Of a DNA stretch of 39,013 nt, positions 1 to 7,121 are shown piece by piece. The translations under genes and the position numbers were made by a program. Source of the stretch: a virus; the IMG/VR virus record IMGVR_UViG_3300028430_000244, positions 1 to 39,013 of that record; one strand, 5' to 3'. Below the pieces are notes generated by a model, which saw nothing but the letters and a program-made list of their open reading frames with translations, had not been told where the DNA came from and ran no database searches. Each line of letters begins with the position of its first letter. The stretch's first letter is position 1.

Positions 1-452
1 CCGGCTCCGTCTCGGTTTCTGGCACGGCGGCGGTCAGCTTCACCCAGCCCGCCCTTGTCGCGGGCACGGCGGCCATTGGCGACGTCGGCGTCCAGTATCG
101 CGCCAATGCGACCGGCGCGGCGACGCTGACAAATATCAACTGCCCGGCAACCCCTGCGGCGCAGCAGCTCAAGTCTGGCGCGGGCCGTCTGGTGGGGATG
201 GTGGTGACGAATACCAACGCCTCGGCGCGGTGGGTCAAGCTGTTTAACGCCCTCTCCGCCTCTGTCACGCCCGGGACGACCTCAGCGCTGACTGAGTTCG
301 CCATCGGGCCGAATGCGACTGTGGAGTGGACTGCGGAGGGCGGGGCGGCGTTTTCAACCGGCATTACCGTCATGGTGACGGGCGGGCAGGGCCTGACGAA
401 TAACACCGCCGTCACGGCTGGCGATGTGACCGGCTTCGCGCTGTTCGCCTAA
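1..452 (+). CDS. Phage virion-associated protein, 5' truncated by the window edge
   Basis: The frame is open from base 3 to the stop at 450-452 with no stop in between, so the gene begins outside the window; a GTG at 192 is only an internal candidate. About 149 residues are visible. They are rich in Thr, Ala, Gly and Val and predict beta structure, with a segment LVGMVVTNTNASARWVKLFN followed by a hydrophobic beta-rich end. Small proteins of this make-up commonly sit just downstream of the major capsid gene and decorate heads or tails. I recognise no named domain. Virion role is inferred from position at the head of a structural operon. Confidence 0.7.
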   Translation, partial: GSVSVSGTAAVSFTQPALVAGTAAIGDVGVQYRANATGAATLTNINCPATPAAQQLKSGAGRLVGMVVTNTNASARWVKLFNALSASVTPGTTSALTEFAIGPNATVEWTAEGGAAFSTGITVMVTGGQGLTNNTAVTAGDVTGFALFA

Positions 453-502
453 AGGGCTGCACCAGGGGGTCGTCCTTCCTTAGCAAAGAAAGGGGGTAGG
501 AA

Positions 503-1117
503 ATGACGCTACTTACCATTCTTTCTCAGCAGGGCGGGGCCACCGGGGTCACTGTTCAGGTAGCCGCCACCGAGGCGCAAGACGTCGCGGCGCTAAGCGT
601 AACCGTCACCAACCCGATCAGCATTTCGCTGGCTGCCACCGAGGCGCAAGACGTCGCGGCGCTTAGTGTATCGGTGCGCAACACCGTATCGCTGGCTGCT
701 ACCGAGGCGCAGGACGTCGCGGCGATTGACGTAAGCGTCAGTGGCGCGACCGTCACCGTCGCCCTAGACGCCACCGAGGCGCAGGACGTCGCTGCGATAG
801 GCGTGACCGTTAGCAGCACGACTGTAACTGTCGCGCTGGCTGCTACCGAGGCGCAGGACGTCGCTGCGGTCAACGTGTTGGTGCGCAACGTCGTCGCGCT
901 GGCCGCCGCAGAAGCGCAAGACATCGCCGCGATCAGCGCGGTGGTGCGCAACGTCGTCACGCTGGCCGCCACCGAGGCGCAGGACATCACGGCTATCTTC
1001 ATTGATTCGGGGCCGGGACCCTCTGAGCAATTTACGGTGAGCGGCCCCTATGTTACAGATACCTTCACCACAACCACCCTGTCGTACCCCTACGACATCA
1101 AGAGGCGCACGGCCTGA
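503..1117 (+). CDS. Repeat protein with seven ATEAQD(V/I)AA units, probable virion protein
   Basis: This 204-residue protein is built almost wholly of seven tandem units of 21-24 residues, each opening with AATEAQDVAA or a close variant and followed by an alternating Val/Ser/Thr beta stretch. A short non-repeat tail starts near residue 172 (GPGPSEQF). The start ATG at 503 has a strong Shine-Dalgarno (GGGGTAGGAA). Unit starts lie at 563, 632, 695, 767, 839, 902 and 965. Beta-repeat proteins like this occur among phage head or tail decoration proteins. No catalytic motif is visible. A long antisense frame runs through it because of the repeats and is not a gene. Function unknown; virion role inferred from position. 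Confidence 0.75.
   Translation: MTLLTILSQQGGATGVTVQVAATEAQDVAALSVTVTNPISISLAATEAQDVAALSVSVRNTVSLAATEAQDVAAIDVSVSGATVTVALDATEAQDVAAIGVTVSSTTVTVALAATEAQDVAAVNVLVRNVVALAAAEAQDIAAISAVVRNVVTLAATEAQDITAIFIDSGPGPSEQFTVSGPYVTDTFTTTTLSYPYDIKRRTA
563..1000 (+). repeat. Seven coding tandem repeats of 63, 69 or 72 bp
   Basis: Each unit starts with a near-identical block (GCCACCGAGGCGCARGACRT) and then diverges. Spacings between unit starts are 69, 63, 72, 72, 63 and 63 bp, all multiples of three, so unit gain or loss keeps the frame. Third-position differences between units show the array is not brand new. Confidence 0.85.
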
Positions 1118-1118
1118 C

Positions 1119-1442
1119 ATGTACGACCTGTCACTCAGAGAGCAGACAGAGCGGGCTAGAGCCGCCATTCAGGAAGCCTTGGGCCTGTTCAATGGAGCGC
1201 AAGTTGCGCCGCCCGGACAGCCTCCCCGCCCGCCTGTTCCCTCCGCAGGTGCGCTCCCGTCTCCCGCCGCTCCTTCGGGACCGGGAGCCGCGGGGCCGCC
1301 GGGTCAGGCCCAAGGCACCCCGTTCGCCGGCGCTGCGTCGAACCCCGCCCTGCGCCAGCAGCAGGGCGCCATGGGCTCTCTGGAAGCCGCCATGCGCCAA
1401 CCCCTCGTCCGCTCCGGCGGCCCGCTCATGCCGGATTTCTGA
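1119..1442 (+). CDS. Proline/alanine-rich phage protein of unknown function
   Basis: I chose ATG 1119, which begins one base after the TGA of the repeat protein, rather than an earlier in-frame ATG at 1050 inside that gene. The 107-residue product starts with a short charged amphipathic helix (MYDLSLREQTERARAAIQEA). A long Pro/Gly/Ala-rich linker covers residues about 28-75, and a short C-terminal segment ends PLMPDF. The stop TGA at 1440-1442 touches the next start. No domain is recognised. The layout suggests a small virion or assembly accessory protein, which is inference. Confidence 0.6.
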   Translation: MYDLSLREQTERARAAIQEALGLFNGAQVAPPGQPPRPPVPSAGALPSPAAPSGPGAAGPPGQAQGTPFAGAASNPALRQQQGAMGSLEAAMRQPLVRSGGPLMPDF

Positions 1443-1444
1443 TG

Positions 1445-1750
1445 ATGAAGGGCTACACGGACACCACGAAGACGGTCTACATGTCGGAGGGCGGCAAGGC
1501 CAAGTCCCCGGCGTGGACCCGCAAAGCAGGACAGGACCCAGACGGTGGGCTTAATGCCAAGGGCCGCGCCTCCTACAACCGCGCCAATCCCGACAAGCCG
1601 GGCCTGAAGCGCCCCCAGCCCGAGGGCGGCCCGCGCCGCGACAGCTTCTGCGCCCGGATGAAGGGCATGAAGGCGAAGCTGACCAGCGCCGAAACCGCTC
1701 GTGACCCCAACAGCCGCATCAACAAATCCCTGCGCGCTTGGAACTGCTAA
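1445..1750 (+). CDS. Small basic phage protein, DUF6321-like
   Basis: The 101-residue product matches my memory of the phage family DUF6321: the segment AWTRKAGQDPDGGLNAKGR, then SYNRANPD, a Pro/Arg stretch with SFCARMKGM, and the end SRINKSLRAWNC. Function is unknown, but members usually lie in virion gene blocks. ATG occurs twice in tandem (1442 and 1445). I prefer 1445 because the resulting MKGYTDTTKTVY aligns without gaps to the start of the next gene (MKGYKNSTKTVY). The first ATG overlaps the previous stop. The protein is Lys/Arg-rich and may bind nucleic acid; that is inference. Confidence 0.7.
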   Translation: MKGYTDTTKTVYMSEGGKAKSPAWTRKAGQDPDGGLNAKGRASYNRANPDKPGLKRPQPEGGPRRDSFCARMKGMKAKLTSAETARDPNSRINKSLRAWNC

Positions 1751-1765
1751 CCGAGGACTCGACCC

Positions 1766-2017
1766 ATGAAGGGCTACAAGAACAGCACCAAGACGGTCTA
1801 CGAGACCGAGGAATCCGCCAACTACGCCAAGGGCGGCATGGCCAAGGTCGGCAAGGTCATGGGCGAGTTCAAGCGCGGCACGCTGCACAGCGGCTCGAAG
1901 AAGGGGCCGGAAGTCACCAACCGCAAGCAGGCTATCGCCATCGGCCTGAGCGAGGCCCGCAAGGCTGGCGCCAAGGTGCCGGCTAAAATGCGCAACGGGG
2001 GCAAGGTCGGTTGCTAG
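1766..2017 (+). CDS. Small basic phage protein, DUF6496-like
   Basis: The 83-residue Lys/Gly-rich product carries the motif KVMGEFKRGTLHSGSKKGP followed by VTNRKQAIAIGLSEARKAG, which I recognise as the DUF6496 family of small phage and bacterial proteins of unknown function. Its first twelve residues share the MKGYx3TKTVY pattern with the unrelated upstream gene. A GAGG lies about 10 bases before the start. Its TAG at 2015-2017 lies inside a promoter-like region that precedes the adaptor gene. Confidence 0.75.
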   Translation: MKGYKNSTKTVYETEESANYAKGGMAKVGKVMGEFKRGTLHSGSKKGPEVTNRKQAIAIGLSEARKAGAKVPAKMRNGGKVGC

Positions 2018-2039
2018 ACCGGCCCTAGTCCTATACAAT
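2011..2039 (+). promoter_or_regulatory. Candidate sigma70-type promoter ahead of the 2097 gene
   Basis: TTGCTA at 2011-2016 and TACAAT at 2034-2039 are separated by 17 bases, inside the 79-base gap before the ATG at 2097. The -10 region sits in ATACAATCTCGCC (2033-2045); a close relative, ATACACTCGCC, lies at 9568-9578 in the leader of the other adaptor gene. No typical Shine-Dalgarno precedes 2097. Assignment rests on sequence resemblance only. Confidence 0.4.
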
Positions 2040-2096
2040 CTCGCCAGACAGGTCTGCTGTGACTAGCGGACTGCTGACCCCAACAGCGGACCTGCC

Positions 2097-3083
2097 ATGG
2101 CCTACTCCGGCACAATCTCGCAGACGGTGTTCGATACCCGACGGGTGATCGACAACGCCTTCCGGCGCGCGAAGATGCTGCCTGAGACCGTGTCCGGCGA
2201 GCAGATCGACATTGCTCGCGACCAGCTTTACCTGCTGACCTCCAGCCTCGCCAATCGCGGCGTGCCGCTGTGGTGCGTTGAGAAGATCATCGTGCCGCTC
2301 TACGAGGGTGTGGCGGACGTCACCTTGCCGGTCGGCACTGTCGACATCCTCAACGTCAACCTGCGCGTCTTGCAGGAAGTGACCGGCGCCAACACCGTCA
2401 CCTCGACCACCTACAGCACATCGTTCGGCACCGACACGCCCGTCACCACTGTCGGGGTGCTGTGGGCCGCAGCCGCCGTGCCGATCATCTTCGAGCGGTC
2501 TACCGACGGCGTGGGGTGGATCACCGTCCAGTCCGAGACGCCGTCCGCCTCCGCCGGCGAGTGGACGTGGTTCGACGTCTCGCAGATCATCTCCGCGCCC
2601 TACTTCCGGGTGCGCGCCACGAGCGGCACGCTGTCCTACAGCCAGGTCTACTTCGGCAACAACCCGACGGAAATCCCGTTCGGCAGGCTGAACAAGGACG
2701 ACTACACCAACCTGCCCAACAAGGCGTTCAAGTCGCTCCGCCCCCTGCAATACTGGTTCGACCGGCAGGTCCCCGCGCCGGTCATGCACCTGTGGCCAGT
2801 GCCCGCCGCCGGCTCCACCGTCTACCAGATCGTCGCATGGCGCCACCGGCACATCATGGACGTCGGCACGATGACGCAGGACGTTGAGGTCCCGCAGCGG
2901 TGGCTCGACGCCGTAATCTCCATGCTCGCCGCCAAGCTGGCGTCGGAGATCCCCGAAGTGCCCGCCGACATGATCCCGCTGCTCGACGCCAAGGCCACGC
3001 AGGCTGAACTTGAGGCGTGGGGCGAGGAGCGCGACAACTCGCCCATCCGCTGGGCGCCCAACATCAGCGCCTATACGAGGTAA
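2097..3083 (+). CDS. Phage virion protein, probable adaptor/connector type
   Basis: This 328-residue protein opens with a helical segment (residues about 10-50, TRRVIDNAFRRAKMLPETVS and LYLLTSSLANRG) and a WCVEK motif. Next comes a beta-rich insertion (about 100-200) resembling a small carbohydrate-binding or discoidin-like sandwich. The end holds the pattern LWPVPAAGSTVYQIVAWRHR with LDAVISMLAAKLASEIPEVP. The last part resembles podophage head-tail adaptor proteins, where an LWP motif precedes a helical bundle. It opens a new transcription block after a promoter-like site. A ring or adaptor role is inference; I am sure only that it is a conserved structural-type protein. Confidence 0.65.
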   Translation: MAYSGTISQTVFDTRRVIDNAFRRAKMLPETVSGEQIDIARDQLYLLTSSLANRGVPLWCVEKIIVPLYEGVADVTLPVGTVDILNVNLRVLQEVTGANTVTSTTYSTSFGTDTPVTTVGVLWAAAAVPIIFERSTDGVGWITVQSETPSASAGEWTWFDVSQIISAPYFRVRATSGTLSYSQVYFGNNPTEIPFGRLNKDDYTNLPNKAFKSLRPLQYWFDRQVPAPVMHLWPVPAAGSTVYQIVAWRHRHIMDVGTMTQDVEVPQRWLDAVISMLAAKLASEIPEVPADMIPLLDAKATQAELEAWGEERDNSPIRWAPNISAYTR

Positions 3084-3088
3084 GCCCG

Positions 3089-3391
3089 ATGCCGCTTTAC
3101 CTCGACACCCGTGGCCGCTCGACACTTGGCATTGCGCTGTGCGCGCGGTGCAGTCGCAAGTTCTCGCTTGACGACCTGCAATCCGACCCGAACTTCCCGG
3201 GCCTGATGGTCTGCAAGGACGACCTCGACGAGTTCGACCCCTACCGGCTTCCGGCTCGCCAGACCGAGGACATCACGCTGCGCTTCGTGCGGCCCGACGA
3301 GAGCATCGCCACGGACCCCGCAGGCGTGATTCTGGAGAACGGCGACTACTTCCTCGTCACCGAGGACTTTGAGGAGTTCCTGCTGCCGTGA
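3089..3391 (+). CDS. Small phage protein with a Cys-rich knuckle
   Basis: The ATG at 3089 starts five bases after the previous stop and is preferred over a frame-extending start at 3017 inside that gene. The 100-residue product has CARCSRKF (residues about 15-22) and a later MVCKDDLDEFDPYRLP. This gives three cysteines that could bind one metal or form a zinc knuckle, followed by an acidic C-terminal half. Proteins with the (L/M)VCxDDLDExDPYR signature recur next to virion genes in podophages. Function unknown. Confidence 0.65.
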   Translation: MPLYLDTRGRSTLGIALCARCSRKFSLDDLQSDPNFPGLMVCKDDLDEFDPYRLPARQTEDITLRFVRPDESIATDPAGVILENGDYFLVTEDFEEFLLP

Positions 3392-4545
3392 GCGTTCCCA
3401 GCAACCTCGTTCCGACGCGCATCTCCCAACTGACCGAGTATTTCGGGGCGGACGCGAACGGCTACCTGCCCTACATCGTGGGCGGCGTCACCTACAAGGT
3501 GAAGTTCTCCACACTGAACATCGCCGGCGCAGCGGTCTCGTCGTTCAGCGGCGGCACGACCGGCCTGACGCCGTCGACGCCGACCAACGGGGCTGTCGTC
3601 CTTGGCGGCACTCTGGCTCTTGCTAACGGCGGCACGGGCGCCACGACCGCTGCGGCGGCGCGCACGAACCTCGGCCTCGGGACCGCGGCGACCACCAACT
3701 CCACGGCTTACGCCACGGCGGCGCAAGGCACGAAGGCCGACACCGCCGTGCAGACGGTCTCGTCGGCGGACGGGTCGGTCGTGGTCACAGGCACGACGGC
3801 TATCGACCTCGCCGTGGCGGCGTCGACCAACATGATCGTGCAGGTCCGCAACAACACCGGCAGCACGTTGACGAAGGGCACGGCGGTCTACATCAACGGC
3901 GCCATCGGCCAGGTTCCCACGGTCGCGCGGGCGCAGGCGAACAGCGACGCGACGTCGGCGCAGACCCTCGGCGTCATGTCGGCGGATCTGCCGAACAACA
4001 CCAATGGCAACGTGACGGTCATCGGTCGGGTCACGGGCCTTGACACCTCGGCTTTCACCGACGGCCAGCAGTTGTATCTCAGCGGCACGACCGCCGGCGC
4101 GCTGACGGCGACCAAGCCGTTCGCCCCGACGCACCTCGTCTATATCGCCGTGGTCGAGCACGCCCACCCGACGCTCGGTGAGTTGTTCGTCAAGGTGCAG
4201 AACGGCTACGAGTTGGACGAGTTGCATGACGTGGCCGCGCAGTCGCCGTCCAACGGCCAGACCCTCGTGTTCAACAGCACCAACAGCCTGTGGGAGAAGA
4301 ACACCGTCTCCTTATCGGCAGGCGTCAACGGCAATTTGCCCACCGCGAACGGCGGGACAGGCCAGACGACCTACACCAACGGGCAACTGCTGATCGGCAA
4401 CAACATCGGCAACACGCTGACGAAGGCCACGCTCACGGCGGGGACCGGCATCAGCATCACCAACGGCACTGGCTCCATCACCATCGCGGCGACCGCAACC
4501 GGCCCCTCGCTGGCGCAGGTCATCGCACTGGCCGCCGCTCTATAA
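3388..4545 (+). CDS. Tail fibre-like protein
   Basis: A GTG start at 3388 overlaps the upstream TGA (GTGA), with GAGGAG 11 bases upstream. The 385-residue protein contains the tail-fibre signature LANGGTGATTAAAARTNLGL near residue 75 and a second partial copy, ANGGTGQTTYTNGQLLIGN, near residue 312. Between them lies a long Thr/Ser/Val beta-rich stretch. The end is a short Ala/Leu-rich helix. GGTGATT-type repeats are common in tail-fibre and baseplate-wedge proteins of many phages. It probably contributes to a fibre or to fibre attachment; receptor range cannot be read from sequence. Confidence 0.75.
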   Translation: MSVPSNLVPTRISQLTEYFGADANGYLPYIVGGVTYKVKFSTLNIAGAAVSSFSGGTTGLTPSTPTNGAVVLGGTLALANGGTGATTAAAARTNLGLGTAATTNSTAYATAAQGTKADTAVQTVSSADGSVVVTGTTAIDLAVAASTNMIVQVRNNTGSTLTKGTAVYINGAIGQVPTVARAQANSDATSAQTLGVMSADLPNNTNGNVTVIGRVTGLDTSAFTDGQQLYLSGTTAGALTATKPFAPTHLVYIAVVEHAHPTLGELFVKVQNGYELDELHDVAAQSPSNGQTLVFNSTNSLWEKNTVSLSAGVNGNLPTANGGTGQTTYTNGQLLIGNNIGNTLTKATLTAGTGISITNGTGSITIAATATGPSLAQVIALAAAL

Positions 4546-4557
4546 GGACTGAACCCC

Positions 4558-5226
4558 ATGCCCGTAACTCCAAGTTCAATCGTCACGCCGCAGCGCCCTT
4601 GGTCGGCCACCGCCGTCGCCACCACGGCGAACAGCACCTACACGGACTCGCCGACCAACAGCGTGCTGCTGACCCGTCAGGACCTGCTGCCACCCAACCC
4701 GTTCACGGTCTCGAACGGCTCGGCTGTGGTGACGGTTTCACACCCCGATCACGGCCTGTTCACTGGGATACAGATTACGTTCAGCGGGGCGACTGCGGTC
4801 GGCGGCATCACGGTGTCGGGCGCCTACACCGTGACGGTGACGGGCGTGGACGCCTACACCATCACTCACGGCTCCAACGCCACATCGAACGCGACGGGCG
4901 GCGGCACGGCGGTGCTGGGGCAACTGGCCCGGACCGCGGTCAACGGGGTGCGGCTCACGAGCCTCACGGCGCTGGCCCGCGCCACGGTCACGGCGACTGA
5001 ACTGCAACTGTATATCTCCAACGACGGCGGCACGACCAAGCGGCTCATCCACTCGAAGCTGATGGCGGCTTACACGGTGGTGGGAACCGCCGGCCAGCCG
5101 GTGGTTGACTTCGGCTACTCGGACAGCAACCCGCTGTTCCTGAGCGCTTCCGACACGCTGTATGTGGCGATTGGTGTGACGCTGGCTAACGGCATTGTGT
5201 TCCGCGCGGCGGGCACCGGCTACTAA
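4558..5226 (+). CDS. Beta-rich tail or virion protein
   Basis: The 222-residue protein begins 12 bases after the upstream fibre gene. It has a segment typical of phage tail-tip and fibre proteins, HPDHGLFTGIQITFSGA (residues about 61-77), followed by a repeating SGAYTVTVTGVDAYTITH pattern. The C-terminal half predicts beta structure and ends in FRAAGTGY. No catalytic residues are visible. A trimeric fibre or tail-decoration role is likely given its neighbours, but this is inference. Confidence 0.65.
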   Translation: MPVTPSSIVTPQRPWSATAVATTANSTYTDSPTNSVLLTRQDLLPPNPFTVSNGSAVVTVSHPDHGLFTGIQITFSGATAVGGITVSGAYTVTVTGVDAYTITHGSNATSNATGGGTAVLGQLARTAVNGVRLTSLTALARATVTATELQLYISNDGGTTKRLIHSKLMAAYTVVGTAGQPVVDFGYSDSNPLFLSASDTLYVAIGVTLANGIVFRAAGTGY

Positions 5227-5227
5227 C

Positions 5228-6100
5228 ATGCCCGTCAACACCCTTGGTCCTGTTGGTCTGACAGCCCAGTCCATGAGCATGGCTGCTGGGACCCAGAGCC
5301 TGTTCGAGGGCGGCATGAGGATGCAGGCTCAGGGGATGGACGGGCGTAAGAAGTCGCGAGGGCTTGCCGGTCGGTATTTGCTTATCGGCGGTGGCGGGGG
5401 CGCCGGAAGCTCGTTTGACGGCGGCGGGGGCGGCGGCGCAGGTGAGTTCCGCGAAGGAAACACAACCCTTCCGTCAGGCGCTCTGATTGTAGTGGTGGGG
5501 CTCGGCGGTGTCGGCTCCGGCTCGCCGACGAACGGGGGTATCTCGTCTGTCGCGGAGCTATCTTCTCGCGGCGGCGGCGCGGGAGGCGTATCCACCGGGG
5601 TCGCCGCTGAAGCTATTGGAAAAACTGGTGGATCAGGAGGCGGGGGCTCGTCGCCTCAACCAACGGGGACCGGCGCTGGTGGACTTGGAACCGGCGAGAA
5701 CACAAACCCCGGTGGAGCAGGCGAGGGCGTTTTTGGCGTATACCGCGCAGGCGGCGGCGGTGGTGGCGCTGGAGGCGCTGGGACAAACGGAAACTCAAGC
5801 AATGCAGGCTCGGGCGGACCGGGCAAGGCGTCAACCATCACTGGCGCGTCAGTCTTGTATGCCGCAGGCGGTGCCGGGCAAGATGATTTTGTTGGTCCAG
5901 GCTCTAACGGCGCGGGCTGGGGTCCGAATAACGGCAGCGGGGGTAGTGACGGCGGGAACGGCCAAGGTGGCGTCTTCATCTGGTCCTACGCCAGCCCCAC
6001 GCAACTCTGCACCGGCGGCACCGTCACCAACTACCTCGACGGCTCGACCCGGTGGTGGGTTCACACATTCACGTCCAACGGCACACTGGTGGTCCCATGA
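5228..6100 (+). CDS. Glycine-rich tail fibre-type protein
   Basis: ATG 5228 directly follows the previous stop. The 290-residue product has a short N-terminal region (residues 1-45) and a very Gly-rich body starting RYLLIGGGGGAGSSF. The body includes polyglycine runs spaced by Asn, Ser and Thr, and the end WWVHTFTSNGTLVVP closely matches the closing strand of glycine-rich phage tail domains. Such domains form polyglycine sandwiches in adhesins of T-even-like phages and also occur in many environmental phages. Host recognition is the likely role. The stop overlaps the next start (ATGA). Confidence 0.75.
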   Translation: MPVNTLGPVGLTAQSMSMAAGTQSLFEGGMRMQAQGMDGRKKSRGLAGRYLLIGGGGGAGSSFDGGGGGGAGEFREGNTTLPSGALIVVVGLGGVGSGSPTNGGISSVAELSSRGGGAGGVSTGVAAEAIGKTGGSGGGGSSPQPTGTGAGGLGTGENTNPGGAGEGVFGVYRAGGGGGGAGGAGTNGNSSNAGSGGPGKASTITGASVLYAAGGAGQDDFVGPGSNGAGWGPNNGSGGSDGGNGQGGVFIWSYASPTQLCTGGTVTNYLDGSTRWWVHTFTSNGTLVVP

Positions 6101-6528
6101 CCCTCTACCAACGCAAGACCCTCCCCGACACCAACATGGGCGACCCCGCCCCGCTCCCCGCCGAACTGGTGGGCCTTGCGGACGTGAGCCTTGCCGACCT
6201 GTCCGCCGCCGTGCCCGACGCGGCTGTGGAACTCGGCTACGAGGGGCAGGGCTTCTTCCCCTACACGCCCCCGCCTCCCCCGCCGCCGCCTGTTGACGAG
6301 TTGCACAAGGTCGACTTCCTGCGGCTGTTCACCCCCGCCGAGCGCAGGAACATCTTGGAGGAGGCGAAGACCAACACCTACCTCCTTGACTACCAGAACC
6401 TGCTCAACGCCGCGGACAAGCCGCGACTGTCCGACCCCGACACGCAGGCGGGCATCATGCTGCTGGAACTCGGCGGACTGATCGGACCCGGACGCGCCGC
6501 GCAGATCCTTGCTGGAGAAAGCCCGTGA
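6097..6528 (+). CDS. Small phage protein downstream of a fibre gene, possible fibre-assembly protein
   Basis: ATG 6097 overlaps the fibre stop, so translation is probably coupled. The 143-residue product has an N-terminal acidic region and a run of eight prolines near residue 65. The C-terminal helical region (residues 75-140) contains FLRLFTPAERRNILEEAKT and a Gly/Leu-rich motif, ELGGLIGPGRAAQILAGE. This last block resembles small proteins encoded after phage tail fibres, which may be chaperones or minor tail components. Function not established. Confidence 0.6.
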   Translation: MTLYQRKTLPDTNMGDPAPLPAELVGLADVSLADLSAAVPDAAVELGYEGQGFFPYTPPPPPPPPVDELHKVDFLRLFTPAERRNILEEAKTNTYLLDYQNLLNAADKPRLSDPDTQAGIMLLELGGLIGPGRAAQILAGESP

Positions 6529-6863
6529 TCAAAGAACTTCCCACAGAAAGCGCGACGATCCCCGGCAAGCCGATCCTGTCGTATTTCCGCCGGCTGTTCG
6601 TCTCCGTCGACCAACTGCTGAACGTCATCTTTGGCGGCGACGAGGATGAAACGATCAGCAGCCGCATTGCCAAGGACCGGCGTCGTGGCCGCAAGTTCGC
6701 CTGCGTTCTGTGCCGAATCCTCGACTGGCTCGACCCGAACCACTGCGAGAAAGCGATTGAGCGCGATGAGGGGAAGCGCCCGGGCCAGTACGACCCACCT
6801 CCCGGCCTTGAGCAGCGCTATCAGAAGCGCTGGGTCTACCCGCCCCGGCATGACTGGAGTTAA
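6525..6863 (+). CDS. Conserved small phage protein, unknown function
   Basis: GTG at 6525 overlaps the upstream stop (GTGA). The 112-residue product has a conserved core seen in many phages near lysis genes: LFVSVDQLLNVIFGGDEDET, then ISSRIAKDR, then LCRILDWLDPNHCEKAIERD. It is predicted helical, with weakly hydrophobic stretches but no clear membrane segment. I do not know its function. Position directly ahead of the lysis cassette suggests a lysis or late accessory role. Confidence 0.6.
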   Translation: MIKELPTESATIPGKPILSYFRRLFVSVDQLLNVIFGGDEDETISSRIAKDRRRGRKFACVLCRILDWLDPNHCEKAIERDEGKRPGQYDPPPGLEQRYQKRWVYPPRHDWS

Positions 6864-6868
6864 CCGCT

Positions 6869-7102
6869 ATGGAATGGGACGCCATCCTGCAAACCCTTGC
6901 GGCTCTGGTCATGGCGCTAGGGGGTTGGTTCATGCGTGAGTTGTGGGGCGCCGTGAAGGAGTTGCGAGTGGACCTCGCCACCCTGCGCGCCGACCTGCCC
7001 AAGGAGTATGTGTCCAAGGACGACTTCCGTCAGGACATCGGGCGGATCCACGAACTGCTGGACAAAATCTACGACAAGTTGGATACGAAGGCACCCCTGT
7101 AA
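6869..7102 (+). CDS. Single-TM protein with cytoplasmic helix, possible XhlA-like holin component
   Basis: The 77-residue protein has one N-terminal hydrophobic segment (residues about 5-22, ILQTLAALVMALGGWFMREL). A charged amphipathic helix follows, with the conserved pattern LRADLPKEYVSKDDFRQDI and IHELLDKIYDKLD. This resembles small phage membrane proteins of the XhlA type that work with holins, although the topology here is membrane-first. It begins the lysis region. Holin-related function is inference; a tail-associated role is possible. Confidence 0.6.
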   Translation: MEWDAILQTLAALVMALGGWFMRELWGAVKELRVDLATLRADLPKEYVSKDDFRQDIGRIHELLDKIYDKLDTKAPL

Positions 7103-7121
7103 CAGCCGCAAGGAGCGTTGC

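Noticed and set aside
563-1000. CRISPR-like array
   Set aside because: Units are coding, in-frame and of uneven spacing, and the spacers are related to each other; no cas genes.
556-1002. 148-codon minus-strand frame opposite the repeat protein
   Set aside because: Open only because the repeat unit has no stop in that frame; no ribosome-binding site, and all neighbours are on the plus strand.
2031-3125. 364-codon minus-strand frame
   Set aside because: Shadow of the adaptor-like gene in GC-rich DNA; composition is Arg/Gly/Asp-heavy with no family and it breaks the operon layout.
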